DNA of 64,000 nucleotides from JBHOQS01 sp042408875 (GCA_042408875.1 JBHOQS010000019.1:124001-188000); one strand, 5' to 3'. Counted from the first letter of the stretch, positions 22,033-32,072 are shown. Numbers and translations: made by a program. Notes: generated by a model from the sequence alone, not told the origin.

Positions 22033-22761
22033 GTGGAGCAGTGGCAGAGCAGCCGCAGCCGGCTGAGCGAAGAGCGCCGGCGGCAACTGGCATACGAAGA
22101 ACGGCTGCACAGCGAGATCCTGGGCGCCTTGCTGCCGCATCGCGCCGTGTCGATGGCCGGCGCAGCCGCTGGCCTTTTCACCCTTGCCACGCCGGCAGCC
22201 GTGCTCCTGGTGACCGTGCTGATTTCCCAGCTGATCGGGCTGCTCGCGGCCCTGCCCTACCTGCTGAGTGGCTGGCCCATCGAGCAGATTCGCCTGCCCA
22301 GCGGCGCCCCGCTGTGGCTGCGCGGCCGGCTCTATCCATCGAAGGGCCTGTTCGACTTCTCGCTCTTGCTGAATGACATCGCCGGACTGCTCCTGTGGGT
22401 GCTGGCCGCAGCCTGCATCGGCGCGGTAATGGGGGAGGTGCACCGCTGGTTCATGCTGCGCCACGGCATCCTCGATCGCGGGAACCCCGACGCGAATTCA
22501 CTGATCGAGGTCGTGCTCTTCTACGTGCTCTCCTCGCCGTGGGCGCTCCTCGCAACGGCCGGCCTGGACCCCACGCTGACGTGCTTTTTCCTGCTGCTCT
22601 ACATCCCCTTGTCCAGGGGCCTCTTCAGTCTCTGGCTGTGGGCCTACCGCCGGTCACTGAACCAGTTCGCTGCGTATCCCTACACTGTGTGCGCCCTCGA
22701 TGTGATGCGCCGCCGCGCTGAGCGCCTCGCGCAGAGCGAGGGTTTACTTCAAGAGAGGTGA
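22033..22761 (+). CDS. Polytopic membrane protein of unknown function
   Basis: A 242-residue protein from GTG 22033. An N-terminal charged helix (RLSEERRRQLAYEERLHSE) is followed by about four hydrophobic segments (AVSMAGAAAGLFTLATPAAV, LLVTVLISQLIGLLAALP, LLNDIAGLLLWVLAAACIGAV, LIEVVLFYVLSSPWALLA). The C-terminal tail is basic. No family recognised. It ends overlapping the leader of the small protein at 22770, probably the same operon. Confidence 0.65.
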   Translation: MEQWQSSRSRLSEERRRQLAYEERLHSEILGALLPHRAVSMAGAAAGLFTLATPAAVLLVTVLISQLIGLLAALPYLLSGWPIEQIRLPSGAPLWLRGRLYPSKGLFDFSLLLNDIAGLLLWVLAAACIGAVMGEVHRWFMLRHGILDRGNPDANSLIEVVLFYVLSSPWALLATAGLDPTLTCFFLLLYIPLSRGLFSLWLWAYRRSLNQFAAYPYTVCALDVMRRRAERLAQSEGLLQER

Positions 22762-22769
22762 GCTTCACC

Positions 22770-23000
22770 ATGCCGATTCTCTGGGCAGATGTTGACCAGG
22801 AGACCTACACCCAGCTCAGCTATCTGGCGACGCTGCGCCAGATCCCGGTCCAGGCGCTGGCCGGTCTGCTGCTGCGCAACGCGGCCGCGCGGGTTCACGC
22901 GCAGGTACGCGCCTCGAACGAGCCGCGCACAGTCTTACGCCGGCTGCTGCGCGAGCTGGACGAAGAAGCAGAGCGATATCGCACGGAAGCAGGCACGTAG
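22770..23000 (+). CDS. Small helical protein, downstream partner of membrane protein
   Basis: The 76-residue protein starts 8 nt after the stop of the membrane protein, with GAGAGGTGAG as ribosome site. It reads MPILWADVDQETYTQLSYLA and continues through a helix with IPVQALAGLLLRNA to an acidic helical end. The pattern resembles small ribbon-helix-helix-like or antitoxin-type proteins, but no clear motif is seen. Confidence 0.6.
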   Translation: MPILWADVDQETYTQLSYLATLRQIPVQALAGLLLRNAAARVHAQVRASNEPRTVLRRLLRELDEEAERYRTEAGT

Positions 23001-23016
23001 GTGCTGCTCGCGCCAG

Positions 23017-24726
23017 CTACGCCGGTGGGACAGCGCCAGCCAGCCAGAGGTGTACCCGTGTCCCGCCGCCGGGGGCGCTGTCGATCTCAATGCGCCCGCC
23101 GTGGAGCGCCACCAGCTTCGCCACAATCGCCAGCCCCAGGCCGGCGCCAGGAATGCGGCGTACCTCTGCTTCCCGGCCACGGTAGAGAGGGACGAACATC
23201 CGCTCGCGCTCGTCCGGTGGGATGCCGATACCGTGATCGGTCACGTCGATGCACACGCCGCCATCGTGGCGATGCGCCGACACCTCGACCGGCGCATCCT
23301 CCGGGGAGAACTTAAGCGCATTATCGAAAATCTCGACAAGAATCTGAGCGAGTCGGCTGCGATCCGCCAGCACTGCCGGCGCGGCCACAGCACCGACGCG
23401 CACCCGCGCCCGCTCAGCCGGCGTAGGAAGCTGGTCCAGCGCCTCGGCAATGACATGCTCCAGGCTGACCGACTCGAGCGTCAAGGCGATCTTGCCGCCC
23501 TGGAGCTCGGTGAAAAGAAGAATGTTGTTGACCAGCCTGGTGAGCCGCAACGCTCCTTCGTTCATGAGCTGAGCCATCCCGCGCACCTCTTCCGGCCGGT
23601 AGGCGCGTTGCATCAGCAGCTCGCTGAACCCGACGAGGTACGACAGGGGCGTGCGCAGCTCGTGGGAGATAATGCGGAAGAGCTGGCTCTTCAGCGCGTC
23701 CAGCTCCTTCAGCGCGGCGGCCTCTGCCAGCGCCTGCACGAGCTCGCCCTGGCGCTGCTTCTCACCCGTAAGATCGCGTAGCACGCCAACGAGGCCGATA
23801 CATTCGCCGGCCTCGTTCCGCACGGCCGACATCCCCAGGTAGGCCTGGAAAGTCTGGCCATCCTTGCGCTGACAGGTAATCTCACCGCGCCAGCCACCCT
23901 CCCCCTGCGCGGCCCTGGCGATGGCGGCTTGCTGCTGGCGGTCGGCTTCAGCCCACAGGAGCGCGAAGGGACAGCCCTCCAGCTCAGCGATCGTGTAGCC
24001 GAACGTCTGCTCTGCAGCGTGATTAACAGCGGAGATGATGCCTTGAGCGTCCTGGATGATGATACAATCATTCGCGCTGGCCAGGGCTTGGACCAGCGGC
24101 CGCTGCCGGGCCAGCAGCTGAGACAGGCGCTGGTTGGCTGACTGGAGATCAGCAACCAGACGTGCGTTTTCCAGCGTGACAGCAAGCTGTGCGGCCAGCG
24201 CACGATAGAGAGCGATATCGCACACGGATCGATCGCTCTCCGAGCGGCTGCGCACTTCCAGCACCGCGAGCACCTCATCGCGCAGGACGACCGGGACACA
24301 TAACTGTGTCCCCCAGCCATCCGGCGGCAGGGAATGGCCGGCCCCGCGGCGTGCCCGCCGGACGCGCAGCACCGTCTGGCGTCTGGCCGCAGCCTGCTGG
24401 ACTGCCTCCATCTCGCCTGGGGCAGGATCATCATCGTTGGTACCACACTGCACACAGTGCACCACTTCGCGCCGAAGCTCGTCGCCACGGCAGAGCCAGA
24501 TGGCCGTGTACTCATGCGCGCGGACACGATGGATGGTCGCGACGGCGCTCCCCAGCAAGCCGGCCAGCGCGCCCGGCACGCCGGCCAGCCCGCTGATGCC
24601 CTCCAGCATCTCCTGCAAGGCAAGCAGCGCCTGCTGCCGGCGCCCCTGCCGGTGGCGGAGAGCGGCGCGACCATGGCGCGTCGAGGTATCTAGGAGATGC
24701 TCCGCCCGTCGCATCGTGGAGCGCAC
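23017..24726 (-). CDS. GAF-PAS sensor histidine kinase
   Basis: The 569-residue cytoplasmic kinase has a GAF domain (about residues 50-195, including TQLCVPVVLRDEVLAVLEV), a short coiled coil, a PAS domain (about 210-325, NDCIIIQDAQGIISAVNHAAE and GLVGVLRDLTGEK), HisKA with the phosphorylated His in FRIISHELRTPLSYLVGF, and a HATPase_c domain with N box DNALKF, G1 DHGIGIP and G2 GAGLGLAIV. No transmembrane segments, so it senses an intracellular signal. It starts at GTG 24726 (ATG 24714 is an alternative), 5 nt after the response regulator stop, which makes a two-gene operon. Confidence 0.92.
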   Translation of the reverse strand: MRSTMRRAEHLLDTSTRHGRAALRHRQGRRQQALLALQEMLEGISGLAGVPGALAGLLGSAVATIHRVRAHEYTAIWLCRGDELRREVVHCVQCGTNDDDPAPGEMEAVQQAAARRQTVLRVRRARRGAGHSLPPDGWGTQLCVPVVLRDEVLAVLEVRSRSESDRSVCDIALYRALAAQLAVTLENARLVADLQSANQRLSQLLARQRPLVQALASANDCIIIQDAQGIISAVNHAAEQTFGYTIAELEGCPFALLWAEADRQQQAAIARAAQGEGGWRGEITCQRKDGQTFQAYLGMSAVRNEAGECIGLVGVLRDLTGEKQRQGELVQALAEAAALKELDALKSQLFRIISHELRTPLSYLVGFSELLMQRAYRPEEVRGMAQLMNEGALRLTRLVNNILLFTELQGGKIALTLESVSLEHVIAEALDQLPTPAERARVRVGAVAAPAVLADRSRLAQILVEIFDNALKFSPEDAPVEVSAHRHDGGVCIDVTDHGIGIPPDERERMFVPLYRGREAEVRRIPGAGLGLAIVAKLVALHGGRIEIDSAPGGGTRVHLWLAGAVPPA

Positions 24727-24731
24727 CGCCT

Positions 24732-25130
24732 TTACGGGGTTCCTTGCAGCACAGCCTGGATCTGCTGATCGAGTTCCGCCAGCTCGAACGGCTTCTTCAT
24801 ATACCAGCGTGCCCCATGGACTGAGGCGAACTCTACAGGCAACGGACCTGCGGCGCCGGTCAGGATAATGACCGGCACACCGGCCAGCCTGGGGTCCTGG
24901 TGGAGTTCCGCCAGCACCTGATAGCCCGTCATACGCGGCATGGCGTAGTCGAGGATGATCAGGTCCGGCTGGCTCTCGTAGATGAGCTGCATTGCCCGGA
25001 CACCATCCTCAGCCAGGAGCACCTCGTAGCCCTGCTGAGCAAGGTGCTGCTGAAGCAGCAAACGCAGATCGGGCTCGTCTTCGGCCACGAGGACACGCCG
25101 GCGGATCAAGGGCACGGCAAACTGGCTCAT
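24732..25130 (-). CDS. Single-domain response regulator
   Basis: The 132-residue protein is a stand-alone receiver: acidic pocket EDEPD, phospho-acceptor Asp in LIILDYAMPRMTG, Thr in VIILTG and Lys in YMKKPFEL. There is no output domain, so it probably acts as a CheY-like or phosphorelay intermediate with the downstream histidine kinase. ATG 25130 is taken as start; a GTG three codons earlier is possible. Confidence 0.92.
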   Translation of the reverse strand: MSQFAVPLIRRRVLVAEDEPDLRLLLQQHLAQQGYEVLLAEDGVRAMQLIYESQPDLIILDYAMPRMTGYQVLAELHQDPRLAGVPVIILTGAAGPLPVEFASVHGARWYMKKPFELAELDQQIQAVLQGTP

Positions 25131-25139
25131 TGCTGTCAC

Positions 25140-25579
25140 TTTATCGGACAGGATTGCCTGACACTGTGACGTAGTGCGCCGTGCCTACACGCGCTCTCAC
25201 AGATTGGTGAGCGTACCACAGGCCAGCCGGAGTTTACCACTGTCAAAAATTCAAGACATCATGAAGTGTTATACTGGCCTCGATCAGCGATGTACCAGCC
25301 TGGGAAGCACGTTCTGGCCGCGCGTGTTACCTCCCGCTTGCGCCATCTATGCGGTCGCGGGTTCCAACGTACTTACTTACATTGGCTAGTGTTTTCTATT
25401 TTCTCAGATGCCAGCCAGCCCTTCAAGGAGTTTTTGCCCTGCACAATCCAGGGCTTCGGTATACGCGCGGGCAGGACGGCGGGCCTGCCCGCGTAGGCCG
25501 GGACGCGCGTGCCCCGCGCTGCTGAAGGCACAGCAAGCATCCTGTTCAAGGCCTGGGACAGACGCCGCGACGCAACGGA
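25140..25579. other. Long intergenic region with a strong hairpin
   Basis: About 440 nt between the divergent kinase operon and the ABC ATPase promoter. It holds a 10-bp perfect hairpin (25466-25493) without a U-run. Small frames here show no protein character. Confidence 0.4.
25466..25493. repeat. 10-bp perfect hairpin
   Basis: CGCGGGCAGG (25466-25475) and CCTGCCCGCG (25484-25493) with an 8-nt loop lie in the middle of the intergenic region. With no T-run, a terminator role is doubtful. Confidence 0.6.
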
Positions 25580-25609
25580 TTGACGGATGTCTGAAGAAGA
25601 CGGTAGAAT
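25580..25609 (+). promoter_or_regulatory. Promoter of ABC ATPase operon
   Basis: TTGACG (25580-25585) and TAGAAT (25604-25609), 18-nt spacer, about 43 nt before the ATG at 25652. The leader has no Shine-Dalgarno sequence near this ATG. Confidence 0.55.
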
Positions 25610-25651
25610 TCGCCAAGTACGTTTTGACGTAAAATACTTTCCACATCGCGT

Positions 25652-26635
<984 letters not shown>

Positions 26636-26641
26636 CACGCC

Positions 26642-27706
26642 ATGGTGCAGACCAGTACGCCACCTGCTCCAGCGGCCGGCGCTCGGCGAGATGAGATCCT
26701 GCTCGATGTGCGCGACCTGGTGATGCATTTCCCACTCACCCAGGGCATTCTTTTCCAGCGGCGGGTCGGCGCCGTCCGGGCGGTCGATGGTGTCAGCTTT
26801 ACGATCAGGCGAGGGGAGACCCTGGGGCTCGTTGGGGAGAGCGGCTGCGGCAAATCAACGACTGGCCGGGCCATCCTTCAGCTTCACCGGCCGACCTCCG
26901 GCCATGTCTACTTCGATGGCATTGATCTCACACAGCTCAAGGGCGAGGAACTCCGTCGCATGCGGCGACGCATGCAGATGATCTTTCAGGATCCGTATGC
27001 CTCGCTGAACCCGCGCATGACCGTCGGCAGTATCATTGCCGAGCCGCTGGAGATCCACAACCTGGCTCGCGGTCGGGCAAAGCAGGAGCGTGTCGAGGAG
27101 CTCCTCCAGGTTGTCGGGCTGAACCCCTACTTCGCCAACCGCTATCCGCATGAATTCTCCGGCGGACAGCGCCAGCGCATCGGTATCGCTCGTGCCCTGG
27201 CCGTCAACCCGGATTTCATCATCTGTGACGAGCCGGTCTCTGCGCTGGACGTGTCGATCCAGGCGCAGATCATCAACCTGCTGGAGAAGCTCCAGGACGA
27301 GTTCGGGCTGACCTATCTGTTCATCGCCCATGACCTGGCGGTCGTGCGCCATATCAGCGATCGCGTGGCCGTCATGTACCTAGGGAAGATCGTTGAGCTG
27401 GCCGACCGGCAGCAGCTCTACGAAAACCCCTTGCATCCCTACACGCGGGCGTTGCTCTCGGCGGTGCCGATCCCCGATCCGAAAGTTGAGCGCCGGCGCC
27501 AGCGGATCATTCTGAGCGGTGATGTGCCCAGTCCAGTGAATCCTCCGCCGGGCTGCCGCTTCCATACCCGCTGTCCGCTGGCCACGGAGATCTGCAAGCA
27601 GGTCGAGCCGGCCTGGCGCACCCTGGGCGCGCCCGACCACTGGGTGGCCTGCCACCACGCGGAGAAGACCCTCGAGATGAACGCTGCCGGGGCACGGCCG
27701 CTCTGA
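26642..27706 (+). CDS. Oligopeptide/dipeptide ABC transporter ATP-binding protein (OppF/DppF type)
   Basis: A 354-residue ATPase with Walker A GESGCGKS, Q-loop IFQDPYASLNPRMT, signature FSGGQRQRIGIA and Walker B FIICDEPVSALD. C-terminal oligo_HPY motif GCRFHTRCPLATEICKQ. The ASLNPR sequence is typical of the OppF side of the pair. It forms an operon with the preceding OppD-type gene; the two normally bind a heterodimeric permease, which must be encoded elsewhere. Confidence 0.93.
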   Translation: MVQTSTPPAPAAGARRDEILLDVRDLVMHFPLTQGILFQRRVGAVRAVDGVSFTIRRGETLGLVGESGCGKSTTGRAILQLHRPTSGHVYFDGIDLTQLKGEELRRMRRRMQMIFQDPYASLNPRMTVGSIIAEPLEIHNLARGRAKQERVEELLQVVGLNPYFANRYPHEFSGGQRQRIGIARALAVNPDFIICDEPVSALDVSIQAQIINLLEKLQDEFGLTYLFIAHDLAVVRHISDRVAVMYLGKIVELADRQQLYENPLHPYTRALLSAVPIPDPKVERRRQRIILSGDVPSPVNPPPGCRFHTRCPLATEICKQVEPAWRTLGAPDHWVACHHAEKTLEMNAAGARPL

Positions 27707-27830
27707 ACGCCCAGGTGCCCCGCGCAGTCTCTTCGCCTTTTATATTTATATTTTTTATATTTTTTAAAACGGGTGCGCGGGTACTTGACACGACGTCTGG
27801 ACTGCGCGAAGATAGGCTCGCCAGGAGGTA
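27707..27830. other. AT-rich trailer and putative promoter
   Basis: Immediately after the ABC operon lies an AT-rich block (27738-27770, repeated TATATTT motif) in an otherwise GC-rich genome. TTGACA at 27785-27790 could be a -35 element for the structured region that follows, but the -10 candidate (GATAGG, 27811) has too long a spacer. Confidence 0.35.
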
Positions 27831-28122
27831 AGCGCATGCGAGCCCCCACTGGTCATCCATCCTGGAGTAGACCGATGAAAGCTCCGCTTGCGCTCTACGG
27901 AGTCCGTCAGGTTGACAGATAAGGCCCTGCGGTGTGCGCGCACGCGCACTGCAGGGCGAACGACCCCCGGCGTTCGGCCCGTGCTCGCCGATCGTGGCAT
28001 GCGCGGCAGGACTCCAGCGTCTGGGGCCGCCGCGAGGTGGTAGCCGAGCACCGACTAGGGGCCGTCGTCGGGCAAACCGACAACTAAACAGAAACGCTCC
28101 AGACCAAAAGTCTGGAGCGTTT
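27815..28122 (+). ncRNA. Possible structured noncoding transcript
   Basis: No convincing ORF lies here, while several self-complementary pairs do: GGCTCGC/GCGAGCC (27815-27821, 27838-27844); loop CCAGGA (27821-27826) against TCCTGG (27860-27865), a pseudoknot-type pairing; GCCCTGC/GCAGGGC (27924-27930, 27951-27957); GTGCTCG/CGAGCAC (around 27981-28052). It ends in a 13-bp terminator. I could not match it to RNase P RNA, tmRNA, 6S, SRP RNA or a riboswitch consensus. Confidence 0.3.
28092..28122. terminator. Strong hairpin, 13-bp stem
   Basis: AAACGCTCCAGAC (28092-28104) pairs with GTCTGGAGCGTTT (28110-28122) across a CAAAA loop. The A-rich and T-rich ends make it usable as a terminator from either strand. 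It separates the plus-strand region before it from the minus-strand c-di-AMP receptor gene. Confidence 0.8.
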
Positions 28123-28242
28123 CGCGTTCTCAACCGTGTTCTCTTGCATTAAGTGCATTAAGAATTCGAAAATAAGTGCACTAAGATCGAAATAAGAATT
28201 CAAAAAAATCTGCAAACGCAAGCGCCTTCGCGCCGTGTGGCA

Positions 28243-28572
28243 TCACAGGCGGACGAAGCGCTCGACGTCGAGGACGAACACGGTTGCCCCGCCGACCTGC
28301 ACCTCGACGGGGTAGGGCATGTAGAACTCACCCGGCTCCATGATCGGCGGCAACGGGTTAATGTACTGGGTGCGGGTAGTGCAGTTCTGGCTGATGGTCA
28401 GCAGGAAGTCACCAGTCCGCCAATCGTCCACGCCGCTCATCACCAGCACGTTGCCCTTGCGCAGGAACCCGCCGACGGTATTGATGCGCGTCACCGTAAA
28501 CTGCTTTGCCACCAGCGCCTCGATCAACGCGCTGGCATCCTCGTCCTGCACGATAGCTAGGATGAGCTTCAT
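28243..28572 (-). CDS. darA: PII-like cyclic-di-AMP receptor
   Basis: The 109-residue protein matches the DarA/PstA (YaaQ, DUF970) family in length and motifs: start MKLILAIVQDEDASALIEAL, TRINTVGGFLRKGNVLVMSG with the GGFL-x-KGN motif at the ligand-binding T-loop, and the end VGGATVFVLDVERF. Trimeric members bind cyclic di-AMP at subunit interfaces and signal osmotic/potassium state. It lies downstream of the R3H ATPase gene on the same strand, 266 nt away across an AT-rich spacer. Confidence 0.92.
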   Translation of the reverse strand: MKLILAIVQDEDASALIEALVAKQFTVTRINTVGGFLRKGNVLVMSGVDDWRTGDFLLTISQNCTTRTQYINPLPPIMEPGEFYMPYPVEVQVGGATVFVLDVERFVRL

Positions 28573-28837
28573 GCGGCACCTACTGTCTTGCCTTACATCC
28601 CGTCGCTTATATCGAATCGCACTTACATCGCCATGCTTCTATTTCATTTTTTCTATTATCGCTCATCGGGCATGTCCGCACGAATACAGTCCAGCGCGGT
28701 AGCCGCGTTCTGGAAGGCGTCTGCCCCCCATCTACACGGCATAGTATGGTTCGCCCCCACCTCATCACGGAGTATGCAGCACGTAGTACAGCACTTATAT
28801 TGCATGATATTGTGTATTTTCTTTTACATATATTTCA
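28573..28837. promoter_or_regulatory. AT-rich leader of the c-di-AMP receptor gene
   Basis: Two AT-rich stretches (28615-28665 and 28795-28855) stand out from the GC-rich background. On the minus strand, GATGTAAG occurs twice and TATAAG once before the gene; a promoter is likely, but its exact boxes are uncertain. Confidence 0.35.
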
Positions 28838-30577
28838 TTACGTACTTTCATACAGTCCTTCTCGCCCCGGCTTAAAGATACGCACCCGACGGAATGGCTC
28901 GCGCCCGGTGCTGCGTGAGACGAGATTATACCGCTCGGCCAGGGCATGCTGCATCCGCCGCACTGCTGCGCTGGCGGGGGCGAGCTCGACCGGCTGTGAG
29001 GTCTCCAGGACGCGATTGATCGCGTCCTCCGTCTCCTGGAGCGCCAGTACCTCGGGATCAGCGCTTTCCAGGTTATACAGTGTGGCAAGAGCCGTCAGCA
29101 TCTGTTGGATCGTATTCGACTTCAGGACGTAGACAGGCACGCCGCGCTCTTCAGCCGCGCGGATCGGCTCCGGCTTCTTCCGGTAGTAGTTCTTCAGCGT
29201 GATCACCACATCTGCGTCATTGATGTCCCGTACCAGCGCGGCCGGCACGCGTAGCTCGCGGATGGCCTGCTCGAGGCGATCCCGGTTCACCCCGTAAGGA
29301 TACAGGCGCAATGCCCGCAGGGACGGCCGCTCGAGCGTCTGGGTCGGTGCGGGCGTTGGAGCGCCCTCGATGGCGCGGGCCGGGAGCCCTTCAGATAACT
29401 CTTGCGCGGCGACCCGCTCACGCGGGCGGAGGCGCTCACGCGGCCACTCTCGCTCGAAGCCGTCCCGCCCGCGCGAGATCGTGCGCGCTGCGCTGCGACC
29501 ACGCCAGAGGTCGTCGAAGCCGGACGGGGGGCGCTGCGCCTGGGGCTCCACCAGGATCTCCCGGCGCTCGACCTCCCCGCGCTCGTTGCGCAAGCGCAGC
29601 TCAGCCACTACCGGCTGGCCGCGCAAGAAGGCATCGACCGTATCAGCCACGCTGCGGTGCACCACGACACGCTGCCAGTCCTGGATCTCCACAAGGATCT
29701 GGAAGGTGGGCGGCGCCTTGCGTTCGAGGACCGTCTTCTGCGTACCGCGGCGGCGCGCTTCTTCATCGCTGAGCGTCACTGCCTGGATGCCGCCGATCAG
29801 GTCACTCAGCGTCGGGTTGGCCATCAGGTTCTCGAGCGTGGTACCGTGCGCCGTACCGACGAGCTGGACACCACGTTCAGCAATCGTGCGCGCCGCGGCC
29901 GCCTCCAGCTCGTTGCCGATCTCATCGATGATGATCACCTCCGGCATGTGGTTCTCCACTGCCTCGATCATCACCGCGTGTTGCTGCGCCGGGGTCGGCA
30001 CCTGCATGCGGCGCGCGCGCCCGATGCCGGGGTGCGGGATGTCCCCGTCGCCGCCGATCTCGTTCGACGTGTCCACGATCACCACCCGCTTGCGGAAGTC
30101 ATCGGCCAGCACGCGGGCGACCTCACGCAGCATGGTCGTCTTGCCCACGCCTGGCCGTCCCAGGATCAAAATGCTCTGGCCCAACTCGACGATGTCTCGA
30201 ATGATCTGGATCGTGCCGAACACGGCCCGGCCGACCCGGCACGTCAGACCGACGACCTTGCCCGTCCGATTGCGGATGGCAGAGATGCGGTGCAAGGTGC
30301 GAGGGATACCGGCGCGGTTATCCTGCCCGAACACACCGATGCGCGCCACGACGTATTGGAGGTCCTCCTCAGACACCTCGCGCGAACTGAGGGTCAGCTC
30401 GCGGCCGGGGAAGCGCGCTTCCGGCAGACGCCCGAGGTCAAGGACGATTTCCAGCAGGTCGTTCAGATCTTCGGCTTGCTCTAGCGGCTCGACGATGTGC
30501 GGCGGGAGTGCATTCAACAGAAGCCGCAGCTCGTCGGCGGCCTGCAACTCTAGACGCTCCTGTGACAGGCTCGTCAT
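28838..30577 (-). CDS. R3H domain-containing AAA ATPase (SpoIIIAA/Ycf45-like)
   Basis: The 579-residue protein has an N-terminal region preceding an AAA ATPase core with Walker A LGRPGVGKTTMLREVARVL (about residues 145-165) and Walker B VIIIDEIGNELEA; VGTAHGTTLENL follows. A basic low-complexity linker (ARTISRGRDGFEREWPRERL) leads to a Rossmann-like region. The C-terminal R3H motif has the Arg-x3-His pattern RRMQHALAERY. The fold matches the Ycf45/SpoIIIAA-like ATPases of cyanobacteria, plastids, Firmicutes and Chloroflexota; the function is not settled (probable single-stranded nucleic-acid binding). Its start overlaps the stop of the GNAT gene by 4 nt. Confidence 0.9.
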   Translation of the reverse strand: MTSLSQERLELQAADELRLLLNALPPHIVEPLEQAEDLNDLLEIVLDLGRLPEARFPGRELTLSSREVSEEDLQYVVARIGVFGQDNRAGIPRTLHRISAIRNRTGKVVGLTCRVGRAVFGTIQIIRDIVELGQSILILGRPGVGKTTMLREVARVLADDFRKRVVIVDTSNEIGGDGDIPHPGIGRARRMQVPTPAQQHAVMIEAVENHMPEVIIIDEIGNELEAAAARTIAERGVQLVGTAHGTTLENLMANPTLSDLIGGIQAVTLSDEEARRRGTQKTVLERKAPPTFQILVEIQDWQRVVVHRSVADTVDAFLRGQPVVAELRLRNERGEVERREILVEPQAQRPPSGFDDLWRGRSAARTISRGRDGFEREWPRERLRPRERVAAQELSEGLPARAIEGAPTPAPTQTLERPSLRALRLYPYGVNRDRLEQAIRELRVPAALVRDINDADVVITLKNYYRKKPEPIRAAEERGVPVYVLKSNTIQQMLTALATLYNLESADPEVLALQETEDAINRVLETSQPVELAPASAAVRRMQHALAERYNLVSRSTGREPFRRVRIFKPGREGLYEST

Positions 30578-31653
30578 CCAGATACAACCCATCCATGGCC
30601 GGGAATGGGGGCCCGGCCGCCCCACTCTCCCTCATCTGCCAACACGGTACGCGGCATAGCCGGCACGCGCCTCGGCTCCACGGCAGGAATGCCGAGCTGG
30701 CGTACCAGCAGCAGGTGCGTATCCACCCGTTCGAACTGGGCGCTCGGCAAGGCGGCGAGGACACCGGCCTGGTGCTCGCGTACCTTGCACAGCACCCCGC
30801 GCGGTCGCTCGCCTTCGAGCAAGGTGAGGGCGTGGTGGAGCAGCGCTGGCGCCACATGCGGTGCCGCGGGATGCACCATCATGCGCAGGCGGTGCGGCCC
30901 ATCACGCCCGTACAGCAGAAGCGCCCAGGCCACGATCACGCCGCCCTCGAGCACCACCAGGCGGCGTTTGCGACCGCGACGCGCCCCGTAGCCCTCCGGC
31001 TCCGCCTGCCCGCTCCAGTATCGGCTGGTCAGCCCTTCGGCAGCCTTCACCGCATCCGGGGTAGCGGCGAGATAGAGGTTATGGATACCGAGGGCGTCCT
31101 GGTTCATCTGCGGGCGCAGGCTCAGCCGTCCGGCACCGGGCACGGGCTCGACGGCAGGGCCGGGCCCCGGCGGCAGCGGTGGGCGGTAGTACGTGTGCTC
31201 GCTCACCAGCTTGCAGAACCCAAGCGAGCGGAACAAGGCGTAGGGCTCCGGGTGGTCGCGCACAGCGCAGAACACCCGCAGGACACCGCGCTGGCCAGCG
31301 CCGGCGCACACAGCCTCGATCAAGCGCGAGAACGCTATCCGGCGCCATGAGCGGGGATCTGCCAGGTTGTCGTCCGCCTCTCCAGGGCGGCTGCGGACCA
31401 CCAGGCGGACGATGTCCCACTGCTCAGGGAGCCGCCGAGGACGCGTCTGAACAAAGCCCAGGACATGGCCGCGCTCCTCGTAAATCCAGGTGCGGTAGTC
31501 GGGGCCGAGCAGGGGGACGACCGAGGCGGCGGCCGCCACAACGCTGGACCACGGGCGGTCCCACACCACAATGGAGGGCGAACCGTCGCGCTCCGACCAG
31601 CGTGACAGGGCGCGCACTTTCAGCACGTCCTGCCACTTGATGGATCGAATCAT
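30574..31653 (-). CDS. GNAT family acetyltransferase-like protein
   Basis: The 359-residue product carries a GNAT-like fold: RTWIYEERGHVLGFVQTRPR as the central strands, WDIVRLVVR, then RIAFSRLIEAVCAGAGQRGVLRVFCAV and the closing LFRSLGFCKLVSEHTYY. A second, degenerate GNAT-like half follows (about 210-330, VIVAWALLLYGRDGPHRLRMMVHP). The start at 31653 has AAGGAG upstream. Co-translation with the R3H ATPase (ATGA overlap) suggests linked roles. Substrate unknown. Confidence 0.75.
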   Translation of the reverse strand: MIRSIKWQDVLKVRALSRWSERDGSPSIVVWDRPWSSVVAAAASVVPLLGPDYRTWIYEERGHVLGFVQTRPRRLPEQWDIVRLVVRSRPGEADDNLADPRSWRRIAFSRLIEAVCAGAGQRGVLRVFCAVRDHPEPYALFRSLGFCKLVSEHTYYRPPLPPGPGPAVEPVPGAGRLSLRPQMNQDALGIHNLYLAATPDAVKAAEGLTSRYWSGQAEPEGYGARRGRKRRLVVLEGGVIVAWALLLYGRDGPHRLRMMVHPAAPHVAPALLHHALTLLEGERPRGVLCKVREHQAGVLAALPSAQFERVDTHLLLVRQLGIPAVEPRRVPAMPRTVLADEGEWGGRAPIPGHGWVVSG

Positions 31654-32072
31654 GCGCTCCTTATCCTTACGGCAGCCGCCCGTAGCGGCAACCGCGCGCC
31701 CGGGGCACAGCGCCAGCCTCGGTAAGTCAACCCTCCGTTTTCGCGCACGCGTTCCAGCACTACGCCACCCGGCCCGCTGCCGGCGCACCTTCGCCGGGCC
31801 TGGACGGACCGGGCGCAACCGCCTCTCGCGCAGACAAGCCGCTCTCCCATCGAAATCGGCGATCGCGACCGCTACGCGTATTGTACCCGGCAGGGAGAAC
31901 ACGGGCAAGGAAGCCACTCCAACGGGCATGGCCACGGTCTGGCCGGTCACGGCGCCGCCACGGTGAGGCGGTATAATAACAGGCAGTGCATAGGATCCGG
32001 CGCCGGCCGCGGCCGGCGCGGTGTGCGGGACGGCAAGACCCGCAGGAGCAGGAGTGAAGGAGCAACACCCCG
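31654..32072. promoter_or_regulatory. Divergent intergenic region with ybaB promoter
   Basis: About 420 nt between the GNAT gene and ybaB. TATAAT at 31972-31977 is a good -10 for the plus strand, about 100 nt before ybaB. In the leader, GCGCCGGCC (32000-32008) pairs with 32011-32019 and GCGGG/CCCGC forms a second hairpin (about 32025-32043). GAAGGAG precedes the start. No supported gene lies in the first 300 nt. Confidence 0.55.

Noticed and set aside
27815..28122. Identification as RNase P RNA, tmRNA, 6S or SRP RNA
   Set aside because: The hallmark sequences of these RNAs are not present; only structure is visible, so it is kept as an unassigned candidate.
29370..30659. A 429-codon plus-strand ORF opposite the R3H ATPase gene
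   Set aside because: Low-complexity Arg/Ser-rich translation typical of antisense frames in GC-rich DNA; the minus strand carries Walker and R3H motifs.
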